DNA from: Actinomadura graeca
GTDB taxonomy: Bacteria > Actinomycetota > Actinomycetes > Streptosporangiales > Streptosporangiaceae
Direction of reading: 5' to 3'
DNA: 64,000 nucleotides
NCBI RefSeq assembly: GCF_019175365.1
Contig: NZ_CP059572.1
Coordinates: 5,952,001 to 6,016,000 of the forward strand
Shown here piece by piece: positions 1 through 8,569 of this stretch. Made by a program: the position numbers and the translations under genes. The first letter of the stretch is position 1. Every line of letters starts with the position of its first letter. Below the pieces are notes generated by a model. That model was not told the origin of the DNA. It saw nothing but the letters and a program-made list of their open reading frames with translations, and made no database searches.

Positions 1-65
1 TGGTGCGCGGTGGTCGTGAGCCTTGGCCAGGCGAGAGGGCTGGGGCTTCGGGGCTCTGCTTGGCG

Positions 66-347
66 CTATTGGGCGTTGTCGTTGTACTTGGTCTCGCCTG
101 GGGCGTAGCTGTGGGAGTAGATCCCGGGGGTGTAGACGTAGTAGCCGCCCTGCTCGCCGCCGCGGTGGTTGTCCTGGTCGTTCCGGCGGTCGGGGTTGAC
201 CTTCCTGGACGACGCCTCGACGGTCAGCGCCAGCCAGCTCAGCAATGCCACGGTGGCCAGAACGGGGATGAGCCATGCCCAGATCAGCGCGCCCCGGGGG
301 GCGGTGTTGGCCAGGTCCTGCGAGCCGGCCAAGACGGTCGCGAGCAT
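66..347 (-). CDS. small single-pass membrane protein, unknown function
   Basis: The product is about 93 aa. The ATG at 347 is preceded by GGAGGTG eight bases upstream, which fixes the start against a longer reading. Residues about 17-40 form one hydrophobic segment (AWLIPVLATVALLSWLALTV), followed by a charged Arg/Asn/Asp stretch and a Tyr/Gly-rich tail. It resembles the small protein at 2796-3200: both begin ML, have one membrane span ending in a 'WL-LT--AS-RK' pattern, and then turn basic. The two are probably paralogues. No enzymatic motif is visible and the function is unknown. Confidence 0.6.
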   Translation of the reverse strand: MLATVLAGSQDLANTAPRGALIWAWLIPVLATVALLSWLALTVEASSRKVNPDRRNDQDNHRGGEQGGYYVYTPGIYSHSYAPGETKYNDNAQ

Positions 348-471
348 GCGGTCCACCTCCTGACCTGGTATGTGCCCGCTTCGAGGGTCGATATGGGGGG
401 CGGGGAGGCATTCGCCCGACATCATCGTGATGCGGAGCGTTCCGAGGAGTCGCCTTGGTGGTCGCTTGACC

Positions 472-1722
472 TCACTTGAGCGCGGGCACCGTGTCGGGCG
501 CGGGGCGGGAGACGATCGAGCGGTTCCGGCCGGCGGCGGCGCCGGGGATGGTCATGAGTGCGGCGACCACCAGGACCCCGGCGATCGGAACGCTCCAATT
601 GCCGGTGACGTCGTGCAGCGCGCCCACGGCCAGCGGGCCGAGTGCCGCGATGACGTAGCCGACGCCCTGGGCCATACCGGACAGCTGCGTCGCGACCTGC
701 GCGTCGTGCGCCCGCAGGCCGATGAAGGACAGCGCCGTGGCGAAGCCGAGGCCCTGCCCGAGGCCGAGGACGACCGTCCAGCACCAGATGGAACCGATCG
801 GCGCCCAGGCGACCCCGGTGAAGCCCACCATGCTGAGCGCCGCCGTCGCGAACACGAGGGGACGCTGGTCGCGGGTGCGGCGTTCGATCACCGGGACGGC
901 CAGCGAGCCGAACGCCTGTGTCGCCGCGGACAGCGCCAGGGCGTATCCGGCGGGCGCCTCGTCCATGCCGCGGTCCTGGCAGATCGTCGGGAGCCAGCCG
1001 AGCACCACGTACGCCAGCAGCGACTGGACGCCCATGAAGATCGTGACCTGCCAGGCCAGGCCCGAGCGCCACACGAGGGCGGCGACCCCGCGCGCCGACG
1101 GGGCGGACGGGGCGGAGCGCGCGGCGCGGGCCGCCCGCAGCGCCCGCGGAAGCCAGATGGCCCCCGCGATCGACGCGGGGATCGCCAGCAGTCCGAGAGG
1201 GAGCCGCCATGAGGCGTCGAAGGCGTCTTCGACGGGCACCGCCAGCCCGGACGCCAGGCACGCGCCGACCGTGATGGCCACCGTGTAGATGGACGTGACC
1301 GTGGTGATCGACCCCGGGTGGTCCCGCTTGATGATCGCCGGCATGGCGATGTTGCCGATGCTGATCGCGATCCCGGCGACCAGCGACCCGGCGAACAGCG
1401 GGAACGGCGCGTCCACCAGGCGCAGGAGCAGGCCCGCGACGAGCAGCGCCATCGCGGTCACCAGCAGCGTCTCGCTGCGGGGCGCGCGGCGCAGGAACGG
1501 CGCGAGCAGCCCGTACGAGCCGAAGAAGACCAGCGGGAGCGTGGTGAGCGCCCCCGCCGCGGTCCCGGACAGGTGGAAGCCCTCGCGGATCTCCGTCAGC
1601 ACCGGTCCCACCGCCGCCAGCGCCGGGCGCAGGTTGACCGCCACGACGACGATCAGCGCGATCTGCACGAACACCGCGCGCCGGGCCGTGCTCCGGCCTG
1701 CCTCGGGCCGAGCGCGCGTCAT
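472..1722 (-). CDS. MFS transporter, CynX/NimT family
   Basis: This 416-aa major facilitator has about twelve hydrophobic segments. The first is 'VQIALIVVVAVNLRPALAAVGP', and the NLRPA motif is characteristic of the cyanate/2-nitroimidazole transporter group (CynX/NimT). The start ATG overlaps the stop of the upstream GntR-type regulator (ATGA, 1719-1722), and GAGGCAGGA within that gene serves as the ribosome binding site, so the two are a translationally coupled operon. The substrate cannot be read from sequence; export or uptake of a small organic compound sensed by the regulator is inferred. Confidence 0.85.
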   Translation of the reverse strand: MTRARPEAGRSTARRAVFVQIALIVVVAVNLRPALAAVGPVLTEIREGFHLSGTAAGALTTLPLVFFGSYGLLAPFLRRAPRSETLLVTAMALLVAGLLLRLVDAPFPLFAGSLVAGIAISIGNIAMPAIIKRDHPGSITTVTSIYTVAITVGACLASGLAVPVEDAFDASWRLPLGLLAIPASIAGAIWLPRALRAARAARSAPSAPSARGVAALVWRSGLAWQVTIFMGVQSLLAYVVLGWLPTICQDRGMDEAPAGYALALSAATQAFGSLAVPVIERRTRDQRPLVFATAALSMVGFTGVAWAPIGSIWCWTVVLGLGQGLGFATALSFIGLRAHDAQVATQLSGMAQGVGYVIAALGPLAVGALHDVTGNWSVPIAGVLVVAALMTIPGAAAGRNRSIVSRPAPDTVPALK

Positions 1723-2504
1723 CGTCCTGCCTCTTCACCGTGCGCCGGGGCGGGCCCGTCGACCGGCCATTCGCCCAGGGGCGACTCGGAGGGCGCCTCT
1801 TGTTCCGGGGACCCGGGGGCGGACGCGCGGGCGACGAGGGTCTCCAGGATGGCCAGGGACGGCTCGACCACGGCGGCGGCGGCCTCTCCGGCGGCGATGG
1901 GATCGCCCGCCGCGATGGCGTCGAGGACGGCCCGGTGGCGCGCCGGGCCGGCCTCGGGGACCTCGTGGTCGAGGCGGATCGTCCGCATCGTCTCCTGCAG
2001 CCGGCCGATGAAGAAGCGCATCGCCTCGATGAGGACGGGGTTCCGCGTGGCCTCGGCGATGCCGAGGTGGAAGCGCCCGTCGGCGGCGCCGAACTCGTCG
2101 GCCTCGGTCGCCTCGTCCCGGGCGCGGAGCAGCTCCTCCAGGCGTGCGAGGTCGGCGTCCGTCCGGCGGCGCGCGGCCAGGCGCGCGGCCTGGACGTCGT
2201 AGGCGAGCTGGACCTCGAAGACGTCCCGGGCCGTCGCGCGGGTCACGCGGCGGAGCAGCGGGCGCGGGTCGGCGCTGCTGCGCACGTAGGTGCCGTCGCC
2301 GCGCCGCACCTCCAGCATGCCGACATGCGAGAGGGCCCGGATCGCCTCCCTGACGGCCGGACGGCTCACGCCGAGCCGCGCCGCCAGCTCCGTCTCCGCC
2401 GGGATGCGGCCGCCCACCGGCCACGCGCCGCCGCTGACCTGGGCCTGGAGCTGATCGAGAACGGCGTCGACGGTCGATCCGCCGGGAACGGGGCGCAGTG
2501 CCAC
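1719..2504 (-). CDS. FadR-subfamily GntR transcriptional regulator
   Basis: The N-terminal winged helix ('GGRIPAETELAARLGVSRPAVREAIRAL') is the GntR signature, and the all-helical C-terminal domain is of FCD type (His in 'FHLGIAEATRNP'). I place the start at GTG 2504 (about 261 aa) because AGGAGG lies four bases upstream (2509-2514); an upstream in-frame ATG at 2531 falls inside a 21-bp palindrome that looks like the gene's own operator. It is the first gene of a two-gene operon with an MFS transporter (4-bp overlap). Likely role: ligand-responsive autorepressor controlling the transporter. The effector is unknown. Confidence 0.85.
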   Translation of the reverse strand: MALRPVPGGSTVDAVLDQLQAQVSGGAWPVGGRIPAETELAARLGVSRPAVREAIRALSHVGMLEVRRGDGTYVRSSADPRPLLRRVTRATARDVFEVQLAYDVQAARLAARRRTDADLARLEELLRARDEATEADEFGAADGRFHLGIAEATRNPVLIEAMRFFIGRLQETMRTIRLDHEVPEAGPARHRAVLDAIAAGDPIAAGEAAAAVVEPSLAILETLVARASAPGSPEQEAPSESPLGEWPVDGPAPAHGEEAGR

Positions 2505-2515
2505 AGGACCTCCTC

Positions 2516-2536
2516 GTAAGACGTCAGACATCTTAC
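2516..2536. promoter_or_regulatory. candidate FadR-type operator (21-bp near-perfect palindrome)
   Basis: The arms GTAAGA and TCTTAC surround a GT-CAG-AC core, with only one mismatched pair besides the central base. GT-N3-AC is the typical core recognised by FadR-subfamily GntR proteins. The site sits immediately upstream of the AGGAGG of the regulator gene, which suggests autorepression. Confidence 0.55.
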
Positions 2537-2795
2537 TGAAGAGATTCCCCTCCGGACGGGCTCGGTCACCTCGAAGACGAACGTCGCCTGTCGTTCGGGT
2601 GGTCGTTGCTTGGGACCAGGTGTGCACGCCGCTCGGCTGGCACGTCACGAACGCCCCGGCGGACGGCGCGGACCCGCGGTGGTCGGCCGGGAGGGGTCTC
2701 GGCGATCACCGCGGGCTCGAACAACGCCCGCCGGGCCGGTCGGGTGCGGGGTGGCGGGATGCGACCGGCCCAGCAAGCGCCGCGTTCAGACGCCG

Positions 2796-3200
2796 TTAAC
2801 GGCGGCGCGGGAGTGAATGGTGGCGTTTCGGCGAGTGAGACCTCTCCGACGTGTCCTGTCGGTGCTCGTCGTCGGCGTGGTCGTGCTCGTCGTCCGCTGG
2901 TTCGTGGTGCGCGGGGTCGAGCGCGGCGGCTTCGAGCCGTTCGGCTTCGCGGCGTGCCGCCTCCCATTCGGCGGCGGTGGGGGCGGCGTCACGGCGGTTG
3001 CGCTGGGACGGGCTGCCCTCGATGATCCCGCCGGTCACCGCGCCGCGGTTGGGGAGCCCGGAGTCCTTCTTGCGGGGCCGCCGGAGCTTGCGTGAAGCGG
3101 TGAGCGTCAGGGTCAGCCAGAGGGCGAGTGCCAGGAAGACGATGATCGGCCCGGCGACCCACAGATATGGGTCCCCGACCTTGTTCGCTTCGGCGAGCAT
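2796..3200 (-). CDS. small single-pass membrane protein with charged tail, unknown function
   Basis: The product is about 134 aa from ATG 3200, which has GAGGAGGTG upstream. Residues about 13-37 (PYLWVAGPIIVFLALALWLTLTL) form one membrane segment. The rest is a highly charged, His/Asp/Arg-rich cytoplasmic tail ending in SLPRRR. The membrane region and the following 'ASRKLRRPRKKDS' resemble the 66-347 protein. No known domain is recognised. The two paralogues bracket the GntR/MFS operon on the same strand. Confidence 0.55.
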   Translation of the reverse strand: MLAEANKVGDPYLWVAGPIIVFLALALWLTLTLTASRKLRRPRKKDSGLPNRGAVTGGIIEGSPSQRNRRDAAPTAAEWEAARREAERLEAAALDPAHHEPADDEHDHADDEHRQDTSERSHSPKRHHSLPRRR

Positions 3201-3282
3201 GTGGCGACACCTCCTCGCCACCGCCTCTACCCGATGTCAGGGTTTCAACCATCCGGCCTTGCGATTCCGCCGTTCTCCGGGG

Positions 3283-5049
3283 TCACATGCCGCGGTACTG
3301 GGATATGGAACCCGACGTCGTCAGTGTGAACGTCCGCATGGACTCGGCGAACTTCGAGAGGTCCCATTCCGCTGGGCCCTCGTACCAGTAAAGGTTGTCG
3401 GCGCCTTGCTGGCCCGCGTCCTTGACGGTCTCGGACCACTTAGCGACGACGTCGAAGACGACCGCGTACGGGAGGAACCGGGAGTAGAGCGCGATGCGCT
3501 GACGGGAGGCGTCGCCCTCCGGGAGGACGCCGCGTTCCAGGAAGGCGCGGAAGCCGATGGTGTGCGCCAGGACGGTCGCGCCGCGCGCGGTCTTCGCGGG
3601 CATGTACTGGCCGCCGTAGGCCAGCGCGGCGCCCGCGATGATCACGGCGAGGCCGGCGAGCGCCCATTCGGTGGTGAGCGCGAGGGCGACGGTTCCGGCG
3701 ATGCCGAGCAGGGTCAGCGCGATCCCGGCGATCGTCCACCGGGACCGGACGGTGTCGGGACGGCGCGCGAACCAGCCCTGCTTCACCACGTCGTCGTACA
3801 TCGCCGAACGGACCTGGGCGAGCCGCGTGGCGAACGTGCCGCCCAGCGCGGACAGCTTGACCGCGTCGCGGGCGCTGCCGTCGGGGTTGCTCAGCAGCGC
3901 GTCCAGGAGGATTCGCTCGTAGGGGAGCAGATCGACCTGCGGACGGTCGAGGCGGCGGAGCGTCCAGTCGAGGCGCCCGGTGACGGCGCGGTCCTCCTCC
4001 TCGATCAGCAGGTAGCCGCGGACGGCGAGGTCGACGATGGTGGCGGTGACGTCGATCACGTCGGCCTGCTCGTCGATCAGCGTGCCGATCTGGCCGGGGC
4101 GGACGCCGTCCGGCGGCTCGAACTCGCTGCCCGACACCGGGGCGTGGTCCCCCTCGGCGGCCTTCTTGCCGACGACGCGGGCGTCGCGTCCGCGCAGCAG
4201 GTAGAGCGCGGCGAGCCCGCCGCCGAGCAGCACCAGCAGGCCGAGCAGGGCGGTGCCCGTGACCGCGTTGACCGAGAACGCCGTCGCGACGTTGCGCCGC
4301 CGCTCGTAGAGCGCCTTGCCGCCGGTGGTCCCGGGCGGGAAGCCCGCCACCACGGTCAGGTACTCGCCGGGCAGCATCTGCTGCTGGCTGTAGATGCCCT
4401 CCGTGTGCGTGTGGTTCGTGTAGAACTGCGTGCATCCGATGGTGCTCTGCAACGGTCCCGCGAAGCAGTTCACGTTGCGGATCGGCGCGCCGCCGCTGAC
4501 CGTCGCCCGCGCCTCGGTCACCGGGACGCTCCACCCGCCGACCGCGGGCCAGCGCAGTTCCTCCAGCGAGCCGAGCAGGGCGATGGCGCCGCGCAGGTCG
4601 TACTCCAGGACGACCGTCCGCGCGCCCGTGAGGTTCCCGCGTCCGGTGACCCGGACGACGGTGCGGGTGCCCTCGCCGGACGAGGAGACCTTCGTCGGGC
4701 CGCCGTCAGGGCTGCTGGCCCGCAGGTTGCCGAGCTTGTAGACGCGGTCCTCGGTGACGCTGTCATGGGCCCGCGTCACGAACGTCCGCCGGAAGCCCTT
4801 GTTCCCGGCGAACTGGTAGACGATCGTCTCCCGCACGCGTGTCACACCGCCCTGGCCTGCGGTGAGGGTCACGTCGTCCTTGAGCACGCGTTCCGTCGCG
4901 GCCGCCGCACCGGGCGCCGTCGCGGTCCGATCGTCCGGCGTGGTCGCGCTCGCCTCCGTGGCCGCGCCGACCGTGAGGGGCAGGAGGGCGGCCGTCGCGA
5001 CGACCAGGGCCGACGGTCGCAAGCGACACAACGCCGCAAGAGCAGACAT
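3283..5049 (-). CDS. DUF2207 family membrane protein
   Basis: This is a 588-aa secreted/membrane protein. It has an N-terminal signal-like segment (residues about 10-30), a large extracytoplasmic beta-rich domain ('VYQFAGNKGFRRTFVTRAHD', typical of DUF2207), a transmembrane segment near residue 265-285, and a C-terminal cytoplasmic region with a second hydrophobic pair near 435-476. DUF2207 proteins are widespread in Actinobacteria and Firmicutes and have no established biochemical function. The start was taken at ATG 5049, directly before the signal sequence; the open frame continues upstream, but that part is antisense to the metallopeptidase gene. The last residues contain a Trp-rich motif (NLYWYEGPAEWDLSKF). 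Confidence 0.8.
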   Translation of the reverse strand: MSALAALCRLRPSALVVATAALLPLTVGAATEASATTPDDRTATAPGAAAATERVLKDDVTLTAGQGGVTRVRETIVYQFAGNKGFRRTFVTRAHDSVTEDRVYKLGNLRASSPDGGPTKVSSSGEGTRTVVRVTGRGNLTGARTVVLEYDLRGAIALLGSLEELRWPAVGGWSVPVTEARATVSGGAPIRNVNCFAGPLQSTIGCTQFYTNHTHTEGIYSQQQMLPGEYLTVVAGFPPGTTGGKALYERRRNVATAFSVNAVTGTALLGLLVLLGGGLAALYLLRGRDARVVGKKAAEGDHAPVSGSEFEPPDGVRPGQIGTLIDEQADVIDVTATIVDLAVRGYLLIEEEDRAVTGRLDWTLRRLDRPQVDLLPYERILLDALLSNPDGSARDAVKLSALGGTFATRLAQVRSAMYDDVVKQGWFARRPDTVRSRWTIAGIALTLLGIAGTVALALTTEWALAGLAVIIAGAALAYGGQYMPAKTARGATVLAHTIGFRAFLERGVLPEGDASRQRIALYSRFLPYAVVFDVVAKWSETVKDAGQQGADNLYWYEGPAEWDLSKFAESMRTFTLTTSGSISQYRGM

Positions 5050-5091
5050 GGGCGCAAATGGTATCGGGAATGCGTGCGATGATTCTTCGCT

Positions 5092-6036
5092 ATGGCAGGT
5101 CACCACCCCCCGCCGCCGTACGGCACGCCTGCCCACGGTCCGCCCCAGTACAGGTACGCGCCGCCGCGGAGGCCGCCGCGCCGGAGCGCCGGGGGGACGA
5201 TCGCGGGCATCGTCGGCGGGCTCACGTCCCTCGTCGTTCTGGCGATCCTCGGAATGTCGGTGCTGGGGGGCAACGGCGGCCTCGGGGCCAGGGCGGGACC
5301 GGCGTCGCGCGGGACCGTCGCGCGCACGACCGCGACCGACAACAAGCTGTACGGGACGGGCGCGCTGACCCCGGTGCGGTGCACGCTGCCGCGGATCGAC
5401 GCGGACGCCGCGTCGATGCGGCGGTTCATGGACGTCCTGAGCGACTGCCTGGACGCGTCGTGGACGAGGCAGTTCGCCAAGGCCGACATCTCGTTCGACC
5501 CGCCGAAGCGGGTCTTCTGGGATCAGGCGGGACGCAGCCCCTGCGGGACGTATCCGAGCCCGGGGGCGTCCGCCTTCTACTGCCCGGCCAACAACACGAT
5601 GTACGTGGGGCTGCGGCACATCGTCGAGACGTCGGGCGGGGAGCCGCTGTCGCATTTCGCGGTGTTCGCCCGGGTGATCGCGCACGAGTACGGCCACCAC
5701 GTCCAGGACCGCGCCGGGATCCTGATCTACGGGCATCAGGAGATGGACAGGGGCGACGCCGCGGTCCGGGCCGAGGCCAGCCGCCGCATCGAACTCCAGG
5801 CGCAGTGCTTCGCGGGCGCGTTCCTGGGCGCGGAGCGCGGCACGCTGCCGATGACGCGCGAGCAGTACCTCGCGATGATCCAGGACGTCCGCGGGCGCGG
5901 CGACGAGCGGCTGCCGCCCGACCAGCGCGACCACGGATCGGGGCGCAACTACTCCGGCTGGGTGGTCATCGGCTACCGCGGGCAGCGGCTTGAGGTCTGC
6001 AACACCTGGACGGCCCCCGCCGCGAAGGTCGGCTGA
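5092..6036 (+). CDS. neutral zinc metallopeptidase family protein (YpfJ-like)
   Basis: The protein has 314 aa. A Pro-rich cytoplasmic leader is followed by one transmembrane segment (residues about 37-58, GTIAGIVGGLTSLVVLAILGM) and an extracytoplasmic putative metallopeptidase domain. The zinc motif HEYGHH is at residues 198-203 (H198, E199, H202 in HExxH form), and a downstream acidic segment (ELQAQCFAGAFLGA) fits the family's third ligand region. Several Cys residues suggest a disulfide. The protein is membrane-anchored with the active site outside. Its substrate is unknown. Confidence 0.82.
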   Translation: MAGHHPPPPYGTPAHGPPQYRYAPPRRPPRRSAGGTIAGIVGGLTSLVVLAILGMSVLGGNGGLGARAGPASRGTVARTTATDNKLYGTGALTPVRCTLPRIDADAASMRRFMDVLSDCLDASWTRQFAKADISFDPPKRVFWDQAGRSPCGTYPSPGASAFYCPANNTMYVGLRHIVETSGGEPLSHFAVFARVIAHEYGHHVQDRAGILIYGHQEMDRGDAAVRAEASRRIELQAQCFAGAFLGAERGTLPMTREQYLAMIQDVRGRGDERLPPDQRDHGSGRNYSGWVVIGYRGQRLEVCNTWTAPAAKVG

Positions 6037-6092
6037 CCTGCCCGGTTCCCGTCCCGGCGTGTGAGGGTCGTCACGGAAAAGTGCTAGCTGGA

Positions 6093-6112
6093 GCGCTTGC
6101 AATTGCAAGCGC
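6093..6112. promoter_or_regulatory. perfect 20-bp palindrome, candidate operator of the HTH regulator
   Basis: GCGCTTGCAA is followed directly by its exact inverse complement. It lies about 20 bp before the start of the XRE-type regulator gene, where a promoter or operator would be expected. Autoregulation is inferred. Confidence 0.5.
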
Positions 6113-6131
6113 GGTCGCGCAGTCTGGGGGT

Positions 6132-6566
6132 ATGGCGGGTTCCAAGGTCGGCTCCATCGGGGAGTACATCCGCGAGCAGCGCACGCGGGCGAAGATCTCG
6201 CTGCGGCAGCTCGCGGACGTCTCGGGCATTTCCAACCCGTACCTGAGCCAGATCGAGCGCGGGCTGCGCAAGCCGAGCGCGGAGATCCTCCAGCAGATCG
6301 CCAAGGGTCTGCGGATCTCCGCCGAGGTGCTGTACGTGCAGGCCGGGATCCTTGAGGACCGCGAGGCCGACACCGATGTGATGGCCGCCGTCCGGGCGGA
6401 TCCCGCCCTGACGGAGCGGCAGAAGCAGGTGCTGCTCGACATCTACGCCTCGTTCCTCAAGGAGAACGAGGCCGTCGGCGTGCCCGCCGACGAGCGCGCC
6501 GCGCCTGAGGACGAGCCTGCACAGCAACGGCAGACAACGCGAACCGGGAAGGAAGAAGTCGGATGA
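6132..6566 (+). CDS. XRE-family HTH regulator upstream of hbhA-like gene (Rv0474-like)
   Basis: This 144-aa protein has an N-terminal lambda-repressor-like HTH (residues about 7-62: 'GEYIREQRTRAKISLRQLADVSGISNPYLSQIERGLRKPS') and a helical C-terminal part (DPALTERQKQVLLDIYASF). The start ATG 6132 follows GGGGG and gives the normal N-terminus. It overlaps the next gene by ATGA (6563-6566). The order HTH regulator - HbhA-like - DUF2516 is that of M. tuberculosis Rv0474-Rv0476. It probably controls itself and the HbhA-like gene through the palindrome upstream. Confidence 0.85.
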   Translation: MAGSKVGSIGEYIREQRTRAKISLRQLADVSGISNPYLSQIERGLRKPSAEILQQIAKGLRISAEVLYVQAGILEDREADTDVMAAVRADPALTERQKQVLLDIYASFLKENEAVGVPADERAAPEDEPAQQRQTTRTGKEEVG

Positions 6567-6997
6567 CGCTGGCCAGCAACCTCCGAGAGAACAAGGCGGT
6601 CCACACCGTGGCCGGCGCCGGTGATCTCGCGGTGGAGAAGCTCCGCGAGGTCCCCGAGCAGGTGACCAGGGCGCGGGAGGCCGCGACGAGGTACCAGGAC
6701 CGGGCCCGTGAGGCGGCGACGCGGTACCAGGGCGACGTCCGGGGGACGGTCGGCCGGGCCCGCGAGCAGGTCCGCGAGGCCGTGGACCGCTACCGCGGCG
6801 AGGTCATCAAGGTGCAGGAGCGGGTGGAGGTCAAGGACCTGCCCGGCGCCGCCGTCGCCTACGTGACCCAGGTCGGCGCCAGGACGGCCGGGTTCATCGA
6901 CGAGCTCGCCGAACGCGGCAAGAAGGTCGTGCACCGTGAGGACGACGAGGTCGCCGAGATCACCGTGGGCAGGCCCACGCCGAGGAAGCCCGCCTAG
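6563..6997 (+). CDS. HbhA-like coiled-coil protein
   Basis: This 144-aa, almost wholly helical protein has an Arg/Glu-rich amphipathic repeat ('REAATRYQDRAREAATRYQGDV') typical of a long coiled coil, then a short tail with Lys/Pro. By position (HTH regulator before, DUF2516 after) and composition it corresponds to mycobacterial heparin-binding haemagglutinin (Rv0475). Unlike HbhA it lacks the long Lys-Ala-rich C-terminal heparin-binding repeats, so adhesin activity should not be assumed; a structural or envelope-associated role is more cautious. It is translationally coupled to the regulator. Confidence 0.7.
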   Translation: MTLASNLRENKAVHTVAGAGDLAVEKLREVPEQVTRAREAATRYQDRAREAATRYQGDVRGTVGRAREQVREAVDRYRGEVIKVQERVEVKDLPGAAVAYVTQVGARTAGFIDELAERGKKVVHREDDEVAEITVGRPTPRKPA

Positions 6998-7070
6998 GCA
7001 CACGCGCCCCCGCGTGCCGTGAAGCACGGCGCCCGTGGCGGGCACGAGGGACCGGAGCCCGAGACCGGGC

Positions 7071-7108
7071 GGCCCGGCCGGGAACACCCGGCCGGGCCTT
7101 GTCGTCTT
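7071..7108 (+). terminator. GC-rich hairpin terminator after the HbhA-like gene
   Basis: A perfect 12-bp stem (GGCCCGGCCGGG, 7071-7082, pairing with 7087-7098) closes an AACA loop and is followed by a partly T-rich run (TTGTCGTCTT). Confidence 0.65.
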
Positions 7109-7224
7109 CCTGGTGACGGCGCTTCCCCGGGGCCCGGGCTGGACAAGCCGCATAGGGTTGAACGGTGATCCCGAATGAGCGACACGGAGTCGCCGTCCGA
7201 GACAGGCAGGAGCGCTGATCGCCG

Positions 7225-7590
7225 GTGGCGGACTTCAATGTGCTGGACTACTTCTTCTGGCTTCTCCTCATCATCGCGTTCGTGATGGAGGCGTGGGCGC
7301 TGTTCGACGCGCTCACCGTGCCGGACGGGGCGTTCTCCGCGGCCGGGAAGCTCAGCAAGAAGCTGTGGCTGATCATCCTGATCGTGGCGGCGGTGCTCGG
7401 CGTCGCGCACGCGGTTGCGCCGGGCGCGCTCGGGATCCGGCCGATCGGCCTGCTGCTCGGCATCCTGCCGGTCGCCGCGTTCATCGCGGCCGCCGTGTAC
7501 CTGGCGGACGTCCGTCCCGCGGTCGCGCCCTACAAGAAGAAGAACGGCGGCCGCGGCGGCTCGAACATGGGCCCGTACGGCCCCTGGTGA
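7225..7590 (+). CDS. DUF2516 family membrane protein (Rv0476-like)
   Basis: The 121-aa protein has three to four membrane segments: residues about 8-30 (VLDYFFWLLLIIAFVMEAWALFDAL), 45-65, and 73-90. It ends in a Gly/Lys-rich tail (KKKNGGRGGSNMGPYGPW). The DUF2516 family consistently follows the hbhA gene in Actinobacteria, and its function is unknown. Translation starts at GTG 7225 with AGGAG about a dozen bases upstream. Confidence 0.8.
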   Translation: MADFNVLDYFFWLLLIIAFVMEAWALFDALTVPDGAFSAAGKLSKKLWLIILIVAAVLGVAHAVAPGALGIRPIGLLLGILPVAAFIAAAVYLADVRPAVAPYKKKNGGRGGSNMGPYGPW

Positions 7591-7660
7591 CCGCCGTCCG
7601 GCAAGGGAGCGGTGTGCCGGGCCGTGGTTGCCGACCGTGGGGCCGCGGCACACCGCTCGC

Positions 7661-8569
7661 TCAGCGTGGCTGCCGCTGGAAGAGGACGTACAGCCAGGTC
7701 ATGGACGGGACGAGGATCAGCGCGCCGGCGCCCAGCGCCACGAAGACCGCCTTCAGGACGGCGTCCTCGGCGGCGGCCCCGGCCAGGTCCAGGCCGGACA
7801 TCTCCGCCGCGCCCCACAGGACCGCCACCACGGCCAGCCCGGCCGTCACGCGTACCGACAGGTAGGCGCGGCGCAGCAGCAGGACGAGTGACGCAGCGCC
7901 CGCCGCGGCCGACAGCAGGATCAGCGGGGAGCGCACGCCGAGGGCGGCGGCGCCGGGGAGGGCCAGCAGGCCGACGGCGGTGCCGGACAGGAAGGCGTAG
8001 CCGCGGAAGCGCAGCGAGGCGTCGTCGTCGGCGAGGCGCCGCGCGTCCCAGATCAGGTAGACGGCGGCGAGGTAGGCGCACAGGGCGGTGGTGAGGATGC
8101 CGCCGTACACGCCCGCGAGGCTCAGCCACGACGACCCGCCCGTGGCGACGGCCGTCGCGACCGCACCGAGGCAGTACGGGGTGATCATCGACGAGGCGCC
8201 GAACACCCGGCGGTACCAGCGCTGGTCCGGGCCGCCGTGGGGCGTCCCGCCGCCGGGACCGGAGTCGGCCTTGCCGAACACGAAGGTGCTGCCGCGGGCC
8301 ACGATGCCGAGGGCGGCCAGGGACAGCGGGATCCAGTGCACGGACATCACGTCCGCGAAGATCGGCGGGAAGGCCGTCCAGGTCATCACCATCACGAAGA
8401 TCAGCCAGACGTGGTTGGCCTCCCACAGCGGGCCCATGGCGTGTTCGATGACCGTCCGGTCGGACGGGCGGGAGACCAGGTGCCAGAGCCCGGCGCCGAA
8501 GTCCGCGCCGCCGAACAGCAGGTAGGCCGAGAGCCCGGCGAGGATGAGGGCCATGGCGGTCTGGGTCAT
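7661..8569 (-). CDS. cydB: cytochrome bd ubiquinol oxidase subunit II
   Basis: This 302-aa integral membrane protein has about eight hydrophobic segments. The N-terminal 'LLFGGADFGAGLWHL' and 'MGPLWEANHVWLIFVMVMTWTAFPPIFADV' segments are hallmarks of CydB. It pairs with CydA to form the high-affinity, cyanide-tolerant bd oxidase that reduces oxygen with menaquinol. Its ATG overlaps the cydA stop (ATGA), so it is translationally coupled. At 302 aa it is slightly shorter than typical CydB, and some loops are reduced. No cydCD genes follow it in this direction. Confidence 0.93.
   Translation of the reverse strand: MTQTAMALILAGLSAYLLFGGADFGAGLWHLVSRPSDRTVIEHAMGPLWEANHVWLIFVMVMTWTAFPPIFADVMSVHWIPLSLAALGIVARGSTFVFGKADSGPGGGTPHGGPDQRWYRRVFGASSMITPYCLGAVATAVATGGSSWLSLAGVYGGILTTALCAYLAAVYLIWDARRLADDDASLRFRGYAFLSGTAVGLLALPGAAALGVRSPLILLSAAAGAASLVLLLRRAYLSVRVTAGLAVVAVLWGAAEMSGLDLAGAAAEDAVLKAVFVALGAGALILVPSMTWLYVLFQRQPR

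Noticed and set aside
2851..5082. A 743-codon plus-strand open frame antisense to the DUF2207 gene
   Set aside because: It is a GC-bias shadow: its protein is Arg/Gly/Ala-rich without domains, while the minus-strand frame has a signal peptide and family features.
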